Source: a virus
Length of the DNA: 61,734 nucleotides
IMG/VR virus record: IMGVR_UViG_3300022074_000037
Location: 1-61,734 of that record
Strand: one strand, 5' to 3'
The notes beneath the pieces are model-generated. The model saw only the letters and a program-made list of their open reading frames with translations, was not told the DNA's origin and made no database searches. Position 1 is the stretch's first letter, and the number at the start of each line of letters is the position of its first letter. Below are positions 45,918 through 53,174 of this stretch, piece by piece. The position numbers and the translations under genes were made by a program.

Positions 45918-46099
45918 CATATGAACCAGACACATTCATGTCTCAACCAGACGGTAAAATCGTCTACGAAGAGCATATTCGATATATCAAGGATGAAAAC
46001 GGTGTGTTGACCAAACACACAGTGACCAGACACTTCTATGGTGATGGTGACTATCAAGACGGTCAACATTCAACACCACTAAACGGCCCAGATTGGTAA
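45914..46099 (+). CDS. Small hypothetical protein
   Basis: 61 residues (YEEHIRYIKDENGVLTKHTV). Strand-rich with a His/Asp/Gly-rich end (FYGDGDYQDGQHSTPLNG). ATGA overlap with the glycine-zipper gene and one-base gap to the next. Confidence 0.65.
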   Translation: MTYEPDTFMSQPDGKIVYEEHIRYIKDENGVLTKHTVTRHFYGDGDYQDGQHSTPLNGPDW

Positions 46100-46100
46100 T

Positions 46101-46997
46101 ATGATTCTTGCAGTACTGACATTACTGACGGCTCTTGCGATATCGGCAGTCGCCGCCTATTATAGTATCATCGGACTGATTGCAATTTTCAGTTCGGCCA
46201 TGATACCTATTGCAGTAATGGGAGTTGTTCTTGAAACAGGTAAGTTGGTGTCTGCCGCATGGGTATATCACCACTGGAAGAGAACACCAGTACTACTTAA
46301 AACCTATCTCATCAGTGCAGTTGTTGTATTGATGTTTATCACCTCAATGGGTATCTTTGGTTTTCTATCAAAGGCACATATCGAACAAACCACAGTCAAT
46401 TCAGACAACACACTTCAAATAGAACTAATCGAATCACAGATACAACGAGAGCGTGGTAGTATAGAACGTGCAGAGAACACTCTTGCACAGTTAGACGGTG
46501 CATTAGAGAAGTATGTAGAACTAGGTGCAGTCACTAAGGGATTAACCGCTCGTAAAGACCAAGAGGCAGAACGAAATGAACTCAACGCAACGATTAATGA
46601 ATCAACAGATGTTATCACGAGCCTCACGAAGGAGATGTCAGAACTCAACGCAGACAGAATTGCAATTGAAGCAGAAGTCGGCCCAATCAAGTATATCGCA
46701 GAACTTATCTACGGAGAAAGCTCGACAGGAGTACTTGAAGATGCAGTCAGAGGAGTCATCCTCATCATAGTATTTGTCTTTGACCCACTTGCAGTTCTTT
46801 TGTTGGTTGCGGCCAATCAGTCACTTGTGCAAGAGAATAGAAGACGTAAACAACGCAACAGTGCAAGACGTTCACGACAGAGAAGAAAACAGGAAACTGC
46901 ATGGGAAAAGAAGGTCAAGGAAACCAAAGAACAGGGTGTATTGACCAAGGTAACCAGAACCGCTGACAACGGTACAAAGATGGAGTTTTACGAATGA
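46101..46997 (+). CDS. Multi-pass membrane protein with central coiled coil
   Basis: 298 residues. Three hydrophobic segments at the N-terminus (ILAVLTLLTALAISAVAAYY; FSSAMIPIAVMGVVLETG; LISAVVVLMFITSMGIFG), a periplasmic coiled coil of about 100 residues (IELIESQIQRERGSIERAEN), one more membrane segment (GVILIIVFVFDPLAVLLLVA) and a strongly basic tail (NRRRKQRNSARRSRQRRKQE). Conserved in marine T4-like phages as I recall; function unknown. The basic tail could bind nucleic acid at the membrane. Confidence 0.75.
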   Translation: MILAVLTLLTALAISAVAAYYSIIGLIAIFSSAMIPIAVMGVVLETGKLVSAAWVYHHWKRTPVLLKTYLISAVVVLMFITSMGIFGFLSKAHIEQTTVNSDNTLQIELIESQIQRERGSIERAENTLAQLDGALEKYVELGAVTKGLTARKDQEAERNELNATINESTDVITSLTKEMSELNADRIAIEAEVGPIKYIAELIYGESSTGVLEDAVRGVILIIVFVFDPLAVLLLVAANQSLVQENRRRKQRNSARRSRQRRKQETAWEKKVKETKEQGVLTKVTRTADNGTKMEFYE

Positions 46998-47158
46998 GAA
47001 CGAATATTAGAGAGTATATAAACCATTTAAAAGAGTTACACCATGAACTGAATAAGGACAAACATCCAACTAAAGAGATGAAGGTTCAGAAACTAAAACT
47101 CAAGGACGAGATATTCAAACTTGAACAACAATTCGCAGAGGAATATTGGAGTACATGA
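46994..47158 (+). CDS. Small coiled-coil protein
   Basis: 54 residues, charged and helical (IREYINHLKELHHELNKDKH). ATGA overlaps on both sides. No family. Confidence 0.65.
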   Translation: MRTNIREYINHLKELHHELNKDKHPTKEMKVQKLKLKDEIFKLEQQFAEEYWST

Positions 47159-47325
47159 ATTACATATTTAAGATATGGCAATACGCACTAGGTAGTTATA
47201 GTGACGAAAAGACTCAACCATATGACATAGGTATGTTACTTATTAGAACGGCATGGGTTGCACTACACATTATAACGTGTCTGTTCATCATTGTAGGAAA
47301 CGGAAGGGTATTAGAATTATGGTAA
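47155..47325 (+). CDS. Small membrane protein
   Basis: 56 residues with one membrane helix near the C-terminus (LLIRTAWVALHIITCLFIIV). Overlaps the next gene by 7 bases. Confidence 0.65.
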   Translation: MNYIFKIWQYALGSYSDEKTQPYDIGMLLIRTAWVALHIITCLFIIVGNGRVLELW

Positions 47326-47555
47326 AAGACAATAGGACGTTTTATAGTAAACACATGGGTGTAGACGAATACGCAGATAGAACCGCCTGTATTTTCAAGA
47401 ACGAACATGGCCATTGGGAAGTAGATTTCTGGCAGGCAGATAAACTAATAGAAACAGTTGTCATGAAAACAGAACATGGTGATGAGGTAGTATTTCATAA
47501 TGAGACATACGCTGATTCCGCCGCAGAGAATTATGTATTAGGGTATCATAGATAG
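47319..47555 (+). CDS. Small hypothetical protein
   Basis: 78 residues from ATG 47319. Polar, His/Asp/Glu-rich (KHMGVDEYADRTACIFKNEH ... GDEVVFHNETYADSAAENYV). The longer frame from 47253 overlaps the membrane gene and lacks a good Shine-Dalgarno. Confidence 0.6.
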   Translation: MVKDNRTFYSKHMGVDEYADRTACIFKNEHGHWEVDFWQADKLIETVVMKTEHGDEVVFHNETYADSAAENYVLGYHR

Positions 47556-47632
47556 ACTACTATATAATAATGTAATCAGACTGTCGAAAGACGAATTGAT
47601 TACCCAAATGTTTAACAACGAAAAGGAGAAAT

Positions 47633-48643
47633 ATGATGTCAAACATTAAGACGATTCTAGGTCGTGACATTGACCTAGTTACAATTCAACAACAAAACCC
47701 ACAGTCAGAGATTCAACGCAAACTTCCAGATGGAGTAGATTACGTTGGTATCAAATGGCGTGAAATTCCAGAACATCCGACAGACGATAACCTTGGGGTT
47801 CGTGCATTAGGTACACCGAATGCATATGATACACTTGGGTTTGACCTCAAGAGAAACGGTTGGGATATCACCGCTGACCTTCCAGTAGAAGACGTAGATG
47901 ATGGTGAACTCAACGATGGTCGAACCAGAGAAGGTGAGATGCGTAGATTGGGTGAGAAGTGGATGCCTGTTGTGGTCGCTAAGATTGCACCAGAACTGAA
48001 ACGTGCATCTGCGGTCAAGTTAAACAATCACAGTTACTCTAAGAGAATGACGATGGATGACTGTGTTGTTGCGTTGGTTGAGGATATCGCAGATGGGTAT
48101 GTATTACCGAACCAAGATTCGATTGAGACGGCTTTGCATACACGATATAACGTATCAGAACTCTTTCACGAAGGTGGAGGCACATACACCAAGATTGTAT
48201 TGAAGGTACTCGACAGAGTAAACAATGCGGATGAGGTAGTGCGTAACAAGGAAGGTTCTGGTTGGCAAGATTGGGTCAACGCAAACACGGAGTATTCTGG
48301 TATTCATACTATCAACGCTGGAGGCAAGGCCCCACAAAGGTTCTTTGCAGACCATATAGTACCAAAGGGTAGAAAAGGCGAGAAAGTCCAAGTCATTCTA
48401 TATGCACATGAGACAACAGTAGAGAGATGTAAGGAAGTATTTCGTCTATTCAGAAAGAACACAAACAAACTCTATTCAGATGCATTTCACATGGTCATGA
48501 ACACAGTGCCAGGCATCAAGATTGACATCCCAGAACAAGGGTATGAGATTGTCGGTATCGTTCCACAAGTACAGAATGACGTACAAAAGGATGCATACGA
48601 AAACGGTGAACTCATCTCATGGGATGACTATATGAACCAGTAA
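47633..48643 (+). CDS. ParB-like domain protein
   Basis: 336 residues. Residues 65-112 (GFDLKRNGWDITADLPVEDV ... ELNDGRTREGEMRRLGEKWM-PVVVAKI) follow the ParB/sulfiredoxin-like N-terminal layout, with the (N)DGR-T-R motif where ParB has DGxHR. The rest is helical with a DHIVPKGR stretch. ParB-like phage proteins can be nucleases, CTP-binding partition proteins or methylase regulators; which is unknown. AAGGAG Shine-Dalgarno. Confidence 0.7.
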   Translation: MMSNIKTILGRDIDLVTIQQQNPQSEIQRKLPDGVDYVGIKWREIPEHPTDDNLGVRALGTPNAYDTLGFDLKRNGWDITADLPVEDVDDGELNDGRTREGEMRRLGEKWMPVVVAKIAPELKRASAVKLNNHSYSKRMTMDDCVVALVEDIADGYVLPNQDSIETALHTRYNVSELFHEGGGTYTKIVLKVLDRVNNADEVVRNKEGSGWQDWVNANTEYSGIHTINAGGKAPQRFFADHIVPKGRKGEKVQVILYAHETTVERCKEVFRLFRKNTNKLYSDAFHMVMNTVPGIKIDIPEQGYEIVGIVPQVQNDVQKDAYENGELISWDDYMNQ

Positions 48644-48652
48644 AATAAATAA

Positions 48653-48680
48653 GTGTACAGGGGATAAAACCTCTGTACAC
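48653..48680 (+). other. Eleven-bp hairpin downstream of the ParB-like gene
   Basis: GTGTACAGGGG/CCTCTGTACAC pairs (written with the loop ATAAAA at 48664-48669, one G-T pair). No T-run follows, so it is a processing or attenuation hairpin rather than a clear terminator. AATAAATAAG just upstream weakly resembles a late promoter. Confidence 0.6.
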
Positions 48681-48698
48681 ATTTCCAAGAGGATAGAC

Positions 48699-48845
48699 AT
48701 GGACAGATACGACTTATACGCATTCATCATCGCATTAACCCTTGCATTCCTTATAGGGTTTATCATGGGAGAAGGAACACTTGGTATCGCACTGGTAACA
48801 GGTCTAACCACATATATCGGTATACGACTATTGGAGTACATATGA
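48699..48845 (+). CDS. Small membrane protein
   Basis: 48 residues, almost entirely hydrophobic (YAFIIALTLAFLIGFIMGEG; LGIALVTGLTTYIGIRLL), two membrane segments. AGAGGA Shine-Dalgarno. ATGA overlap with the following gene. Confidence 0.65.
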   Translation: MDRYDLYAFIIALTLAFLIGFIMGEGTLGIALVTGLTTYIGIRLLEYI

Positions 48846-49015
48846 ATAAGATGTTAATATGTCTATTGGTATCACAGAACATAGTCATCGCTGATACAGG
48901 GGAAAGAGATAGAATGTGTGTATATAAGTGTCAAAAGAACGAGAAAGAAACCGTATATACACATCCAGTATATCAATGTCCAAAGAGGTTGTATATAGAT
49001 GACAAAACAGAGTAA
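48842..49015 (+). CDS. Small exported Cys-containing protein
   Basis: 57 residues: signal-like N-terminus (MNKMLICLLVSQNIVIAD) then CVYKCQKNEKE and YQCPKRLY with three Cys. Resembles the other small exported Cys proteins at 27169 and 33339 in size and layout. Confidence 0.6.
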   Translation: MNKMLICLLVSQNIVIADTGERDRMCVYKCQKNEKETVYTHPVYQCPKRLYIDDKTE

Positions 49016-49223
49016 GTATACACAAAGACAATGGGATAGAACAGTAGGATGGGGAACAGTACCAGATGAATATAGTCACGTTTCCACTGACAGTACAGAT
49101 GGACAAGATAGTAAGACAAGCGAAGAGAGTAGAGAAAAGGTCTATAGAACTGTTAGAGAGATACAAGAAGAATGGACACTTGATGACCCTAGATGGGATG
49201 AAAGATGGTATTGCGGAAAGTAA
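48999..49223 (+). CDS. Small hypothetical protein
   Basis: 74 residues, polar (KYTQRQWDRTVGWGTVPDEY ... REIQEEWTLDDPRWDERWYC). Overlaps the previous gene by 17 bases. The 305 bases that follow hold no gene except regulatory elements. Confidence 0.65.
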   Translation: MTKQSKYTQRQWDRTVGWGTVPDEYSHVSTDSTDGQDSKTSEESREKVYRTVREIQEEWTLDDPRWDERWYCGK

Positions 49224-49408
49224 TCCCAGAGAAACCCATGATATCCCATGATTCCCCATAAATTAAAAAAAGGTTAAAAAGAATATAGCTGTCTTGTCTT
49301 TAAATCCTGCGGCCTATCGGCGAATCGGGCCGAATCACCTGCCAAATAACACACGAAATCCCACGAAATGTTACCAGAACAACCTATGGACAGACTGTCG
49401 CACCTCAG

Positions 49409-49434
49409 AAGCCCTTGATTTATAAGGGCTTTTT
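49409..49434 (+). terminator. Intrinsic terminator (CCCTTG-type)
   Basis: Stem AAGCCCTT/AAGGGCTT, loop GATTTAT, T-run. In the gap 49224-49528 there is otherwise only an imperfect repeat of GATTCGG-like sequence (49320-49335) and the promoter at 49460. Confidence 0.88.
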
Positions 49435-49459
49435 CTTTGATTTTTTTTGGCGAAAGCCC

Positions 49460-49488
49460 TTGACAACTCCTTGACATTCTGGTATTAT
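49460..49488 (+). promoter_or_regulatory. Sigma70-type promoter
   Basis: TTGACA (49460-49465), N17, TATTAT (49483-49488). A second TTGACA lies inside the spacer (49471-49476), which would pair with TGTAGA at 49494. Confidence 0.8.
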
Positions 49489-49543
49489 CTGTATGTAGAG
49501 TGAGAATAAAGACTAAATCTAATAACTAATGAGAGGTATGAAT

Positions 49544-49798
49544 ATGGATAGAATGATATGGACTGACGCTGAAGCTTACATGGGTAGAGGTATTAAAGAC
49601 CCAGAGAATGACCATGAGTACAACACCACTGAGTTTCACAGTGGCCCTGAGAACAAGAGAGAGTGTCCTTGTGATACTTGTCCTATGTTTGATATGTGCG
49701 CCAAGGATGGTACTGAGTGTAGTGCGTTCCGTAATTGGGGTACGAATGGTGACTTCAAGGATGCAGATGTGCAGAGGTTACTAAGGGTTGCTGCCTAA
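49544..49798 (+). CDS. Small Cys-rich protein
   Basis: 84 residues from ATG 49544, seven bases after GAGAGG (alternatives 49529, 49538). DRMIWTDAEAYMGRGIKDPE, then a Cys cluster CPCDTCPMFDMCAKDGTEC that could bind zinc or an Fe-S cluster, and AFRNWGTNGDF. The cluster C-x-C-x-x-C-x5-C-x6-C is conserved-looking. Function unknown. Confidence 0.7.
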   Translation: MDRMIWTDAEAYMGRGIKDPENDHEYNTTEFHSGPENKRECPCDTCPMFDMCAKDGTECSAFRNWGTNGDFKDADVQRLLRVAA

Positions 49799-49872
49799 TG
49801 AGAGGTATACTGTTGTTCGGACTGTTTACCTTTGTGATGTTAATGATGCTGGCCAAGTGTGCTGGTTTATAG
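49798..49872 (+). CDS. 24-residue membrane peptide
   Basis: A very short ORF in a TAATG overlap: MRGILLFGLFTFVMLMMLAK, then CAGL. It is one transmembrane helix with a C-terminal Lys-Cys. Coupling to the preceding stop and an AGAGG-type leader for the next gene suggest it is translated. Confidence 0.5.
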   Translation: MRGILLFGLFTFVMLMMLAKCAGL

Positions 49873-49882
49873 AGGAGTTGTT

Positions 49883-50230
49883 ATGAGTACAAAAGAGTTT
49901 ACTGCACAGGAGATTGCAGACATCAATAAGGATTTCGCTGTAGGTAATGCGATTACCAAGTGGAAGTTTATGCAGACACCAGAGTATGCGAGACTGCCTG
50001 ATGCGGTGAGGTTCACAGTAGAGAAGGAGTGTCTTACGCATTACTTCAATATACTTACTGATGGTATGCCTGATTGGAAGTTGCCTATCTCTGGTACTAT
50101 TCCTATTAGAGACTTGAATCCATTCAGAGCCGCCGTGGAGTATTTCACTGGTACGGAACTGTCTGTCATTGAACAGGACGGCACCAACTTCAAGGTGTTC
50201 GCAAAGGGGTATTACATGATGGGCGATTAG
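49883..50230 (+). CDS. Early-type hypothetical protein
   Basis: 115 residues from ATG 49883 (AGAGGAG upstream). FTAQEIADINKDFAVGNAIT, ARLPDAVRFTVEKECLTHYF, then a beta-rich C-terminus. No family is recognised. Confidence 0.7.
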   Translation: MSTKEFTAQEIADINKDFAVGNAITKWKFMQTPEYARLPDAVRFTVEKECLTHYFNILTDGMPDWKLPISGTIPIRDLNPFRAAVEYFTGTELSVIEQDGTNFKVFAKGYYMMGD

Positions 50231-50233
50231 TAC

Positions 50234-50262
50234 TTGACATTTGGTTGAGAGTGTGGTAGTGT
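50234..50262 (+). promoter_or_regulatory. Sigma70-type promoter upstream of a tRNA
   Basis: TTGACA (50234-50239), N17, TAGTGT (50257-50262). Likely drives the small ORF and tRNA-Arg(ACG). Confidence 0.7.
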
Positions 50263-50301
50263 AAGGCTATAGTATGGGTATCCCCTAAAACTGAGTGCCG
50301 A

Positions 50302-50490
50302 TTGATAATCTATAAATGCAATAAAGATACGGAGATATATTTGTTAGATAAGTTTCATTTCAAAGTAATCTACCCAGACGGAGAGGTAGAGTATTGGTTT
50401 AACACAGTCGCAGAGACAATCGCAGAGTTGTCCAGACTACAGAAGATACATGACAACAAGGTTCAAATCAAAGGGCCACTAACACTATAG
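50302..50490 (+). CDS. Small hypothetical protein
   Basis: 62 residues from TTG 50302 (IIYKCNKDTEIYLLDKFHFK ... YPDGEVEYWFNTVAETIAEL). A later TTG at 50341, after GGAG, is an alternative start. Its stop overlaps the first base of the tRNA. Confidence 0.55.
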   Translation: MIIYKCNKDTEIYLLDKFHFKVIYPDGEVEYWFNTVAETIAELSRLQKIHDNKVQIKGPLTL

Positions 50491-50566
50491 GGCCTGTAGT
50501 TCAACTGGATAGAATGTCAGTCTACGAAACTGAAGGTTCATGGTTCGAGTCCATGCAGGCCCACCA
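50490..50566 (+). tRNA. tRNA-Arg (ACG)
   Basis: 77 bases including an encoded CCA. Acceptor GGGCCTG/CAGGCCC, D-arm GTTC/GAAT, anticodon stem TCAGT/ACTGA with loop CTACGAA (anticodon ACG), T-arm CATGG-TTCGAGT-CCATG. Reads CGN codons after A34-to-inosine editing. Confidence 0.95.
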
Positions 50567-50578
50567 TAAGGAGTTCAT

Positions 50579-51076
50579 ATGAATAAGACAGAAGAGATAA
50601 TGGTCAACACTATGGAAGAGTGTGGCGAACTTGTGCAAGCGTGTTCCAAAGCAATACGCAGAGGAGAAATGTTTCGCAACTCTGATAGTGAGATTACATT
50701 CAAAGAAGAAGTAGGTGATGTCTATACAATGATATGTCTACTGGTTGAACATGGTTATATTACATGGGATGAGATATCTCAACGTGAAAAGATTAAACGT
50801 GCAAAGTTAAAGAAGTGGTCTAAGTTAGATATCTTGGATGACCCCCACCCCCCAAAATCTGAAGAGAAAGAAAAGAACTTCCCTAGTAATTCTGTTACAT
50901 GGAGACAATCCACTGATTATAATTATGTGGATGAAAGAGGATATGGTAGAGTTACCTATGTGAAAGAAGACAACACAAATTGGTCTTCAGAACCTATGAG
51001 TGAATATGAAGAACGTGAGTGGGAACGTATTGAACAGATTATGGAAAGTCAGAAACGTGGAAAAGAAACTATCTAA
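50579..51076 (+). CDS. mazG: MazG-like nucleotide pyrophosphohydrolase
   Basis: 165 residues. NTMEECGELVQACSKAIRRG and FKEEVGDVYTMICLL carry the E-x-x-E ... E-x-x-D metal-binding motif of all-alpha NTP pyrophosphatases. The C-terminal half (about 70 residues) is polar and unlike MazG, so it may be a fused or disordered extension. Phage MazG may hydrolyse (d)NTPs or alarmone-related nucleotides. Confidence 0.85.
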   Translation: MNKTEEIMVNTMEECGELVQACSKAIRRGEMFRNSDSEITFKEEVGDVYTMICLLVEHGYITWDEISQREKIKRAKLKKWSKLDILDDPHPPKSEEKEKNFPSNSVTWRQSTDYNYVDERGYGRVTYVKEDNTNWSSEPMSEYEEREWERIEQIMESQKRGKETI

Positions 51077-51314
51077 GGTAACACCTCTACATGACCTTAC
51101 ATGGTATGTGAAATGGGTGAGTACACTTCTGGTGATTGCAGCCGTTATGTGTCGTTCTCTTGAACTGCATCTATATGATATGGTGTTCAGTTTGTTGGGA
51201 GTAATCGGATGGACATTCGTAGGCCTGCGCTGGCACGACAGAGCGCTCACTCTTCTTAACACCGTATTAGGTGTACTACTTATCTTAGGTATCGGTAAGT
51301 ACTTCGTTTCTTAG
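51057..51314 (+). CDS. Small membrane protein conserved in marine phages
   Basis: 85 residues from GTG 51057 (product begins MEKKLSKVTPLHDLTWYVKW). Three hydrophobic segments (LLVIAAVMCRSLELHLYDMV; LLGVIGWTFVGLRW; LLNTVLGVLLILGI). TPLHDLTWYVKW is a recurrent motif in marine T4-like phages as I recall. Overlaps mazG by 20 bases. Confidence 0.7.
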   Translation: MEKKLSKVTPLHDLTWYVKWVSTLLVIAAVMCRSLELHLYDMVFSLLGVIGWTFVGLRWHDRALTLLNTVLGVLLILGIGKYFVS

Positions 51315-51321
51315 TGGTTAC

Positions 51322-51407
51322 GCCCCTGTGGTGGAATAGGTAGACACACAAGACTTAAAATCTTGAGACTTTTAGTCGTGCGAGTTCGAGTCTCGCTGGG
51401 GGCACCA
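51322..51407 (+). tRNA. tRNA-Leu (TAA)
   Basis: 86 bases with encoded CCA. Acceptor GCCCCTG with TGGGGGC, anticodon stem CAAGA/TCTTG with loop CTTAAAA (anticodon TAA), long variable arm (GACTTTTAGTC) typical of Leu, T-arm GCGAG-TTCGAGT-CTCGC. Confidence 0.95.
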
Positions 51408-51532
51408 CCGCCGAATCACTTTGCGAATCATCTGTACGATTCGCTGAAAAAACCTCTTCCCTTCCCAAAAAATCCAAAAATCCGACTCGTAAGTCACTGA
51501 TATTATTGAGAAAATAAATCTGTTTTTTGCCC

Positions 51533-51561
51533 TTGACTTGTTATGAAAACATTGGTATAGT
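51533..51561 (+). promoter_or_regulatory. Early promoter with spacer palindrome
   Basis: TTGACT (51533-51538), N17, TATAGT (51556-51561). Spacer palindrome TGTTATGAAAACA at 51539-51551. Confidence 0.85.
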
Positions 51562-51592
51562 ATATGTATAGTCAATGAGAGAGGTACTAAAA

Positions 51593-51874
51593 ATGTTTCG
51601 TATGAATGATTTCCATGTAGTCGAGGGTATGACTTGGGATGAGGCGGTTCGCATCATCAAGGGTCGTGCTAATGATAACCTTCTTGACGGTATGGAATAT
51701 ATGAACGATGTTTGGAATCGTTATGTCACTGACCAGAACGCCTACTACAATGGTGAGAAGGATGAGATGATTTACGGTGATGATAATGACTTCTTTGAAC
51801 ATTGGTGTTATGAGTGTACTGCTTACAACATTGTGTTTGAAGGTATGGGTAAACTTTTTGGAGAGGCTGCGTAA
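51593..51874 (+). CDS. Early-type hypothetical protein
   Basis: 93 residues from ATG 51593, preceded by GAGAGAGG (complementary to the CU-rich loop of the candidate small RNA). Acidic, Trp/Tyr-rich (FHVVEGMTWDEAVRIIKGRA ... DNDFFEHWCYECTAYNIVFE). No family. Confidence 0.75.
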   Translation: MFRMNDFHVVEGMTWDEAVRIIKGRANDNLLDGMEYMNDVWNRYVTDQNAYYNGEKDEMIYGDDNDFFEHWCYECTAYNIVFEGMGKLFGEAA

Positions 51875-52023
51875 TGACTTTTGATACTTTGGTTATGACT
51901 GACTATGGTATGATAGGACGGATTGGTTCTATTGAGGATGTGGATGGTGTTACATACTACACTGTCTATTTTGATGATGGTGCAGTAAAACGGTTTACTG
52001 CTGATAACTTGGAGATTATATAA
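51874..52023 (+). CDS. Small SH3-like hypothetical protein
   Basis: 49 residues: DTLVMTDYGMIGRIGSIEDV then YYTVYFDDGAVKRFTADNLE. The pattern of five short strands resembles a small SH3/KOW-like barrel. TAATG overlap with the previous gene. Confidence 0.65.
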   Translation: MTFDTLVMTDYGMIGRIGSIEDVDGVTYYTVYFDDGAVKRFTADNLEII

Positions 52024-52208
52024 TGGAACAGTTGACACAATTACAAAATGAGTATGTGTTCTTCAAAGATATGTTGAAGACACTAGAACGAAAGAAGAAG
52101 AAGACTCCAGGCAATGGTTTCGCAATGATGAAGTGCAAAGAAAAGATTGCGGAACTAGAGAAAATCTTCGATGATATTGATTATGCAGCACAGGTGACTT
52201 ATGACTAA
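52023..52208 (+). CDS. Small coiled-coil protein
   Basis: 61 residues, Lys/Glu-rich helix (LQNEYVFFKDMLKTLERKKK ... KCKEKIAELEKIFDDIDYA). TAATG overlap with the previous gene, short overlap with the next. Confidence 0.65.
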   Translation: MEQLTQLQNEYVFFKDMLKTLERKKKKTPGNGFAMMKCKEKIAELEKIFDDIDYAAQVTYD

Positions 52209-52449
52209 TACAGAAACAATCGTGAATACTCTATGTGACTTTATCGCTTATGTAGATTCGTTCTACAATGAAAAGTCTGGTATCTATCCTATCAAGGGTA
52301 TGACTAATCAAATGGTCATCAATGGTGTACAAACCTACATCACTCAAATCGGTCAGGCCGAATCACTTGAGTGGGGTGGGGGCGATTCGGTTGACCGTGA
52401 ACGTGTTCGTGACATTATCCTCGCTGACAATGAACTTCAGTGGGGATAA
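52201..52449 (+). CDS. Early-type hypothetical protein
   Basis: 82 residues (IVNTLCDFIAYVDSFYNEKS ... TNQMVINGVQTYITQIGQAE). Helical, acidic. Last of the operon started at 51533. Confidence 0.65.
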   Translation: MTNTETIVNTLCDFIAYVDSFYNEKSGIYPIKGMTNQMVINGVQTYITQIGQAESLEWGGGDSVDRERVRDIILADNELQWG

Positions 52450-52499
52450 ACCCTTGATATTACTAGGCTTTTTATTTGAAAAAAAAGTGAAAAAAAGCC

Positions 52500-52528
52500 T
52501 TGACTTGTTATGAAAACATTGATATAGT
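52500..52528 (+). promoter_or_regulatory. Early promoter with spacer palindrome
   Basis: TTGACT (52500-52505), N17, TATAGT (52523-52528). Spacer palindrome TGTTATGAAAACA at 52506-52518; the spacer differs from that at 51533 by one base. Confidence 0.85.
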
Positions 52529-52557
52529 ATAAGGGTAATAGAGAGAAAGGAAACGAA

Positions 52558-52980
52558 ATGGCTTATATTTCACAAGAGAAAAAGAAAGAACTTGCTCCTG
52601 CCATCAAGGCGGTATTGAAGAAGTATGGTATGAAAGGTACTATCGGTATCAACCATCACAGTTCTTTGGTTGTTAATCTAAAGGAAGGTGTTCTTGACCT
52701 TCTTGGTGATGCACAGAAACACAATGACAAGGTTGCGGAACAACGTGGTCAACAGAGTTATCCTATTGGTGACCACCTTCAAGTCAATACCTGCTACGCA
52801 GATGAGTGGGCGACTGATGAAAAAATCAGTAACTTCTATGAGGAGTTGATTGGTGCGATGAAAGGTACTACTTGGTACAACAAGTCTGATGCAATGAGTG
52901 ACTACTTTGACATTGCGTATTACTTGGATGTCAATGTTGGTAAGTGGGATAAAGGTTATGTCTTGAAGGAGGTTGCGTAA
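52558..52980 (+). CDS. Conserved early-type protein
   Basis: 140 residues. YISQEKKKELAPAIKAVLKK-YGMKG then SLVVNLKEGVLDLLGDAQKH and WYNKSDAMSDYFDIAYYLDV-NVGKWDKGY. The pattern occurs, as I recall, in varied phages and large polyvalent proteins as a small domain of unknown role. GAGAGAAAGGA leader and own promoter. Confidence 0.78.
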   Translation: MAYISQEKKKELAPAIKAVLKKYGMKGTIGINHHSSLVVNLKEGVLDLLGDAQKHNDKVAEQRGQQSYPIGDHLQVNTCYADEWATDEKISNFYEELIGAMKGTTWYNKSDAMSDYFDIAYYLDVNVGKWDKGYVLKEVA

Positions 52981-53174
52981 TGTTGAAACAGATGTTAGGT
53001 GCGTTTTTTATTTTTGCTGGTCTGGTTGCGATTGCAGGCAGTGCTGGTGACTGTGACGGTAAGTGCATGGAGTATGCAAACACCCTAGAAGAAATGTTGA
53101 TTATTTGTTTTATAGGGTTGACATTGCTTGTCACAGGTGGTATTATAATCTATAAGGAGAATGAAAATGGGTAA
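52980..53174 (+). CDS. Small membrane protein
   Basis: 64 residues with two membrane helices (MLGAFFIFAGLVAIAGSAG; MLIICFIGLTLLVTGGIIIY) around a periplasmic loop with CDGKC. TAATG overlap with the previous gene. Confidence 0.7.
   Translation: MLKQMLGAFFIFAGLVAIAGSAGDCDGKCMEYANTLEEMLIICFIGLTLLVTGGIIIYKENENG

Noticed and set aside
48653-48680. Hairpin after the ParB-like gene as an intrinsic terminator
   Set aside because: Stem is strong but there is no T-run; kept only as a hairpin of unknown role.
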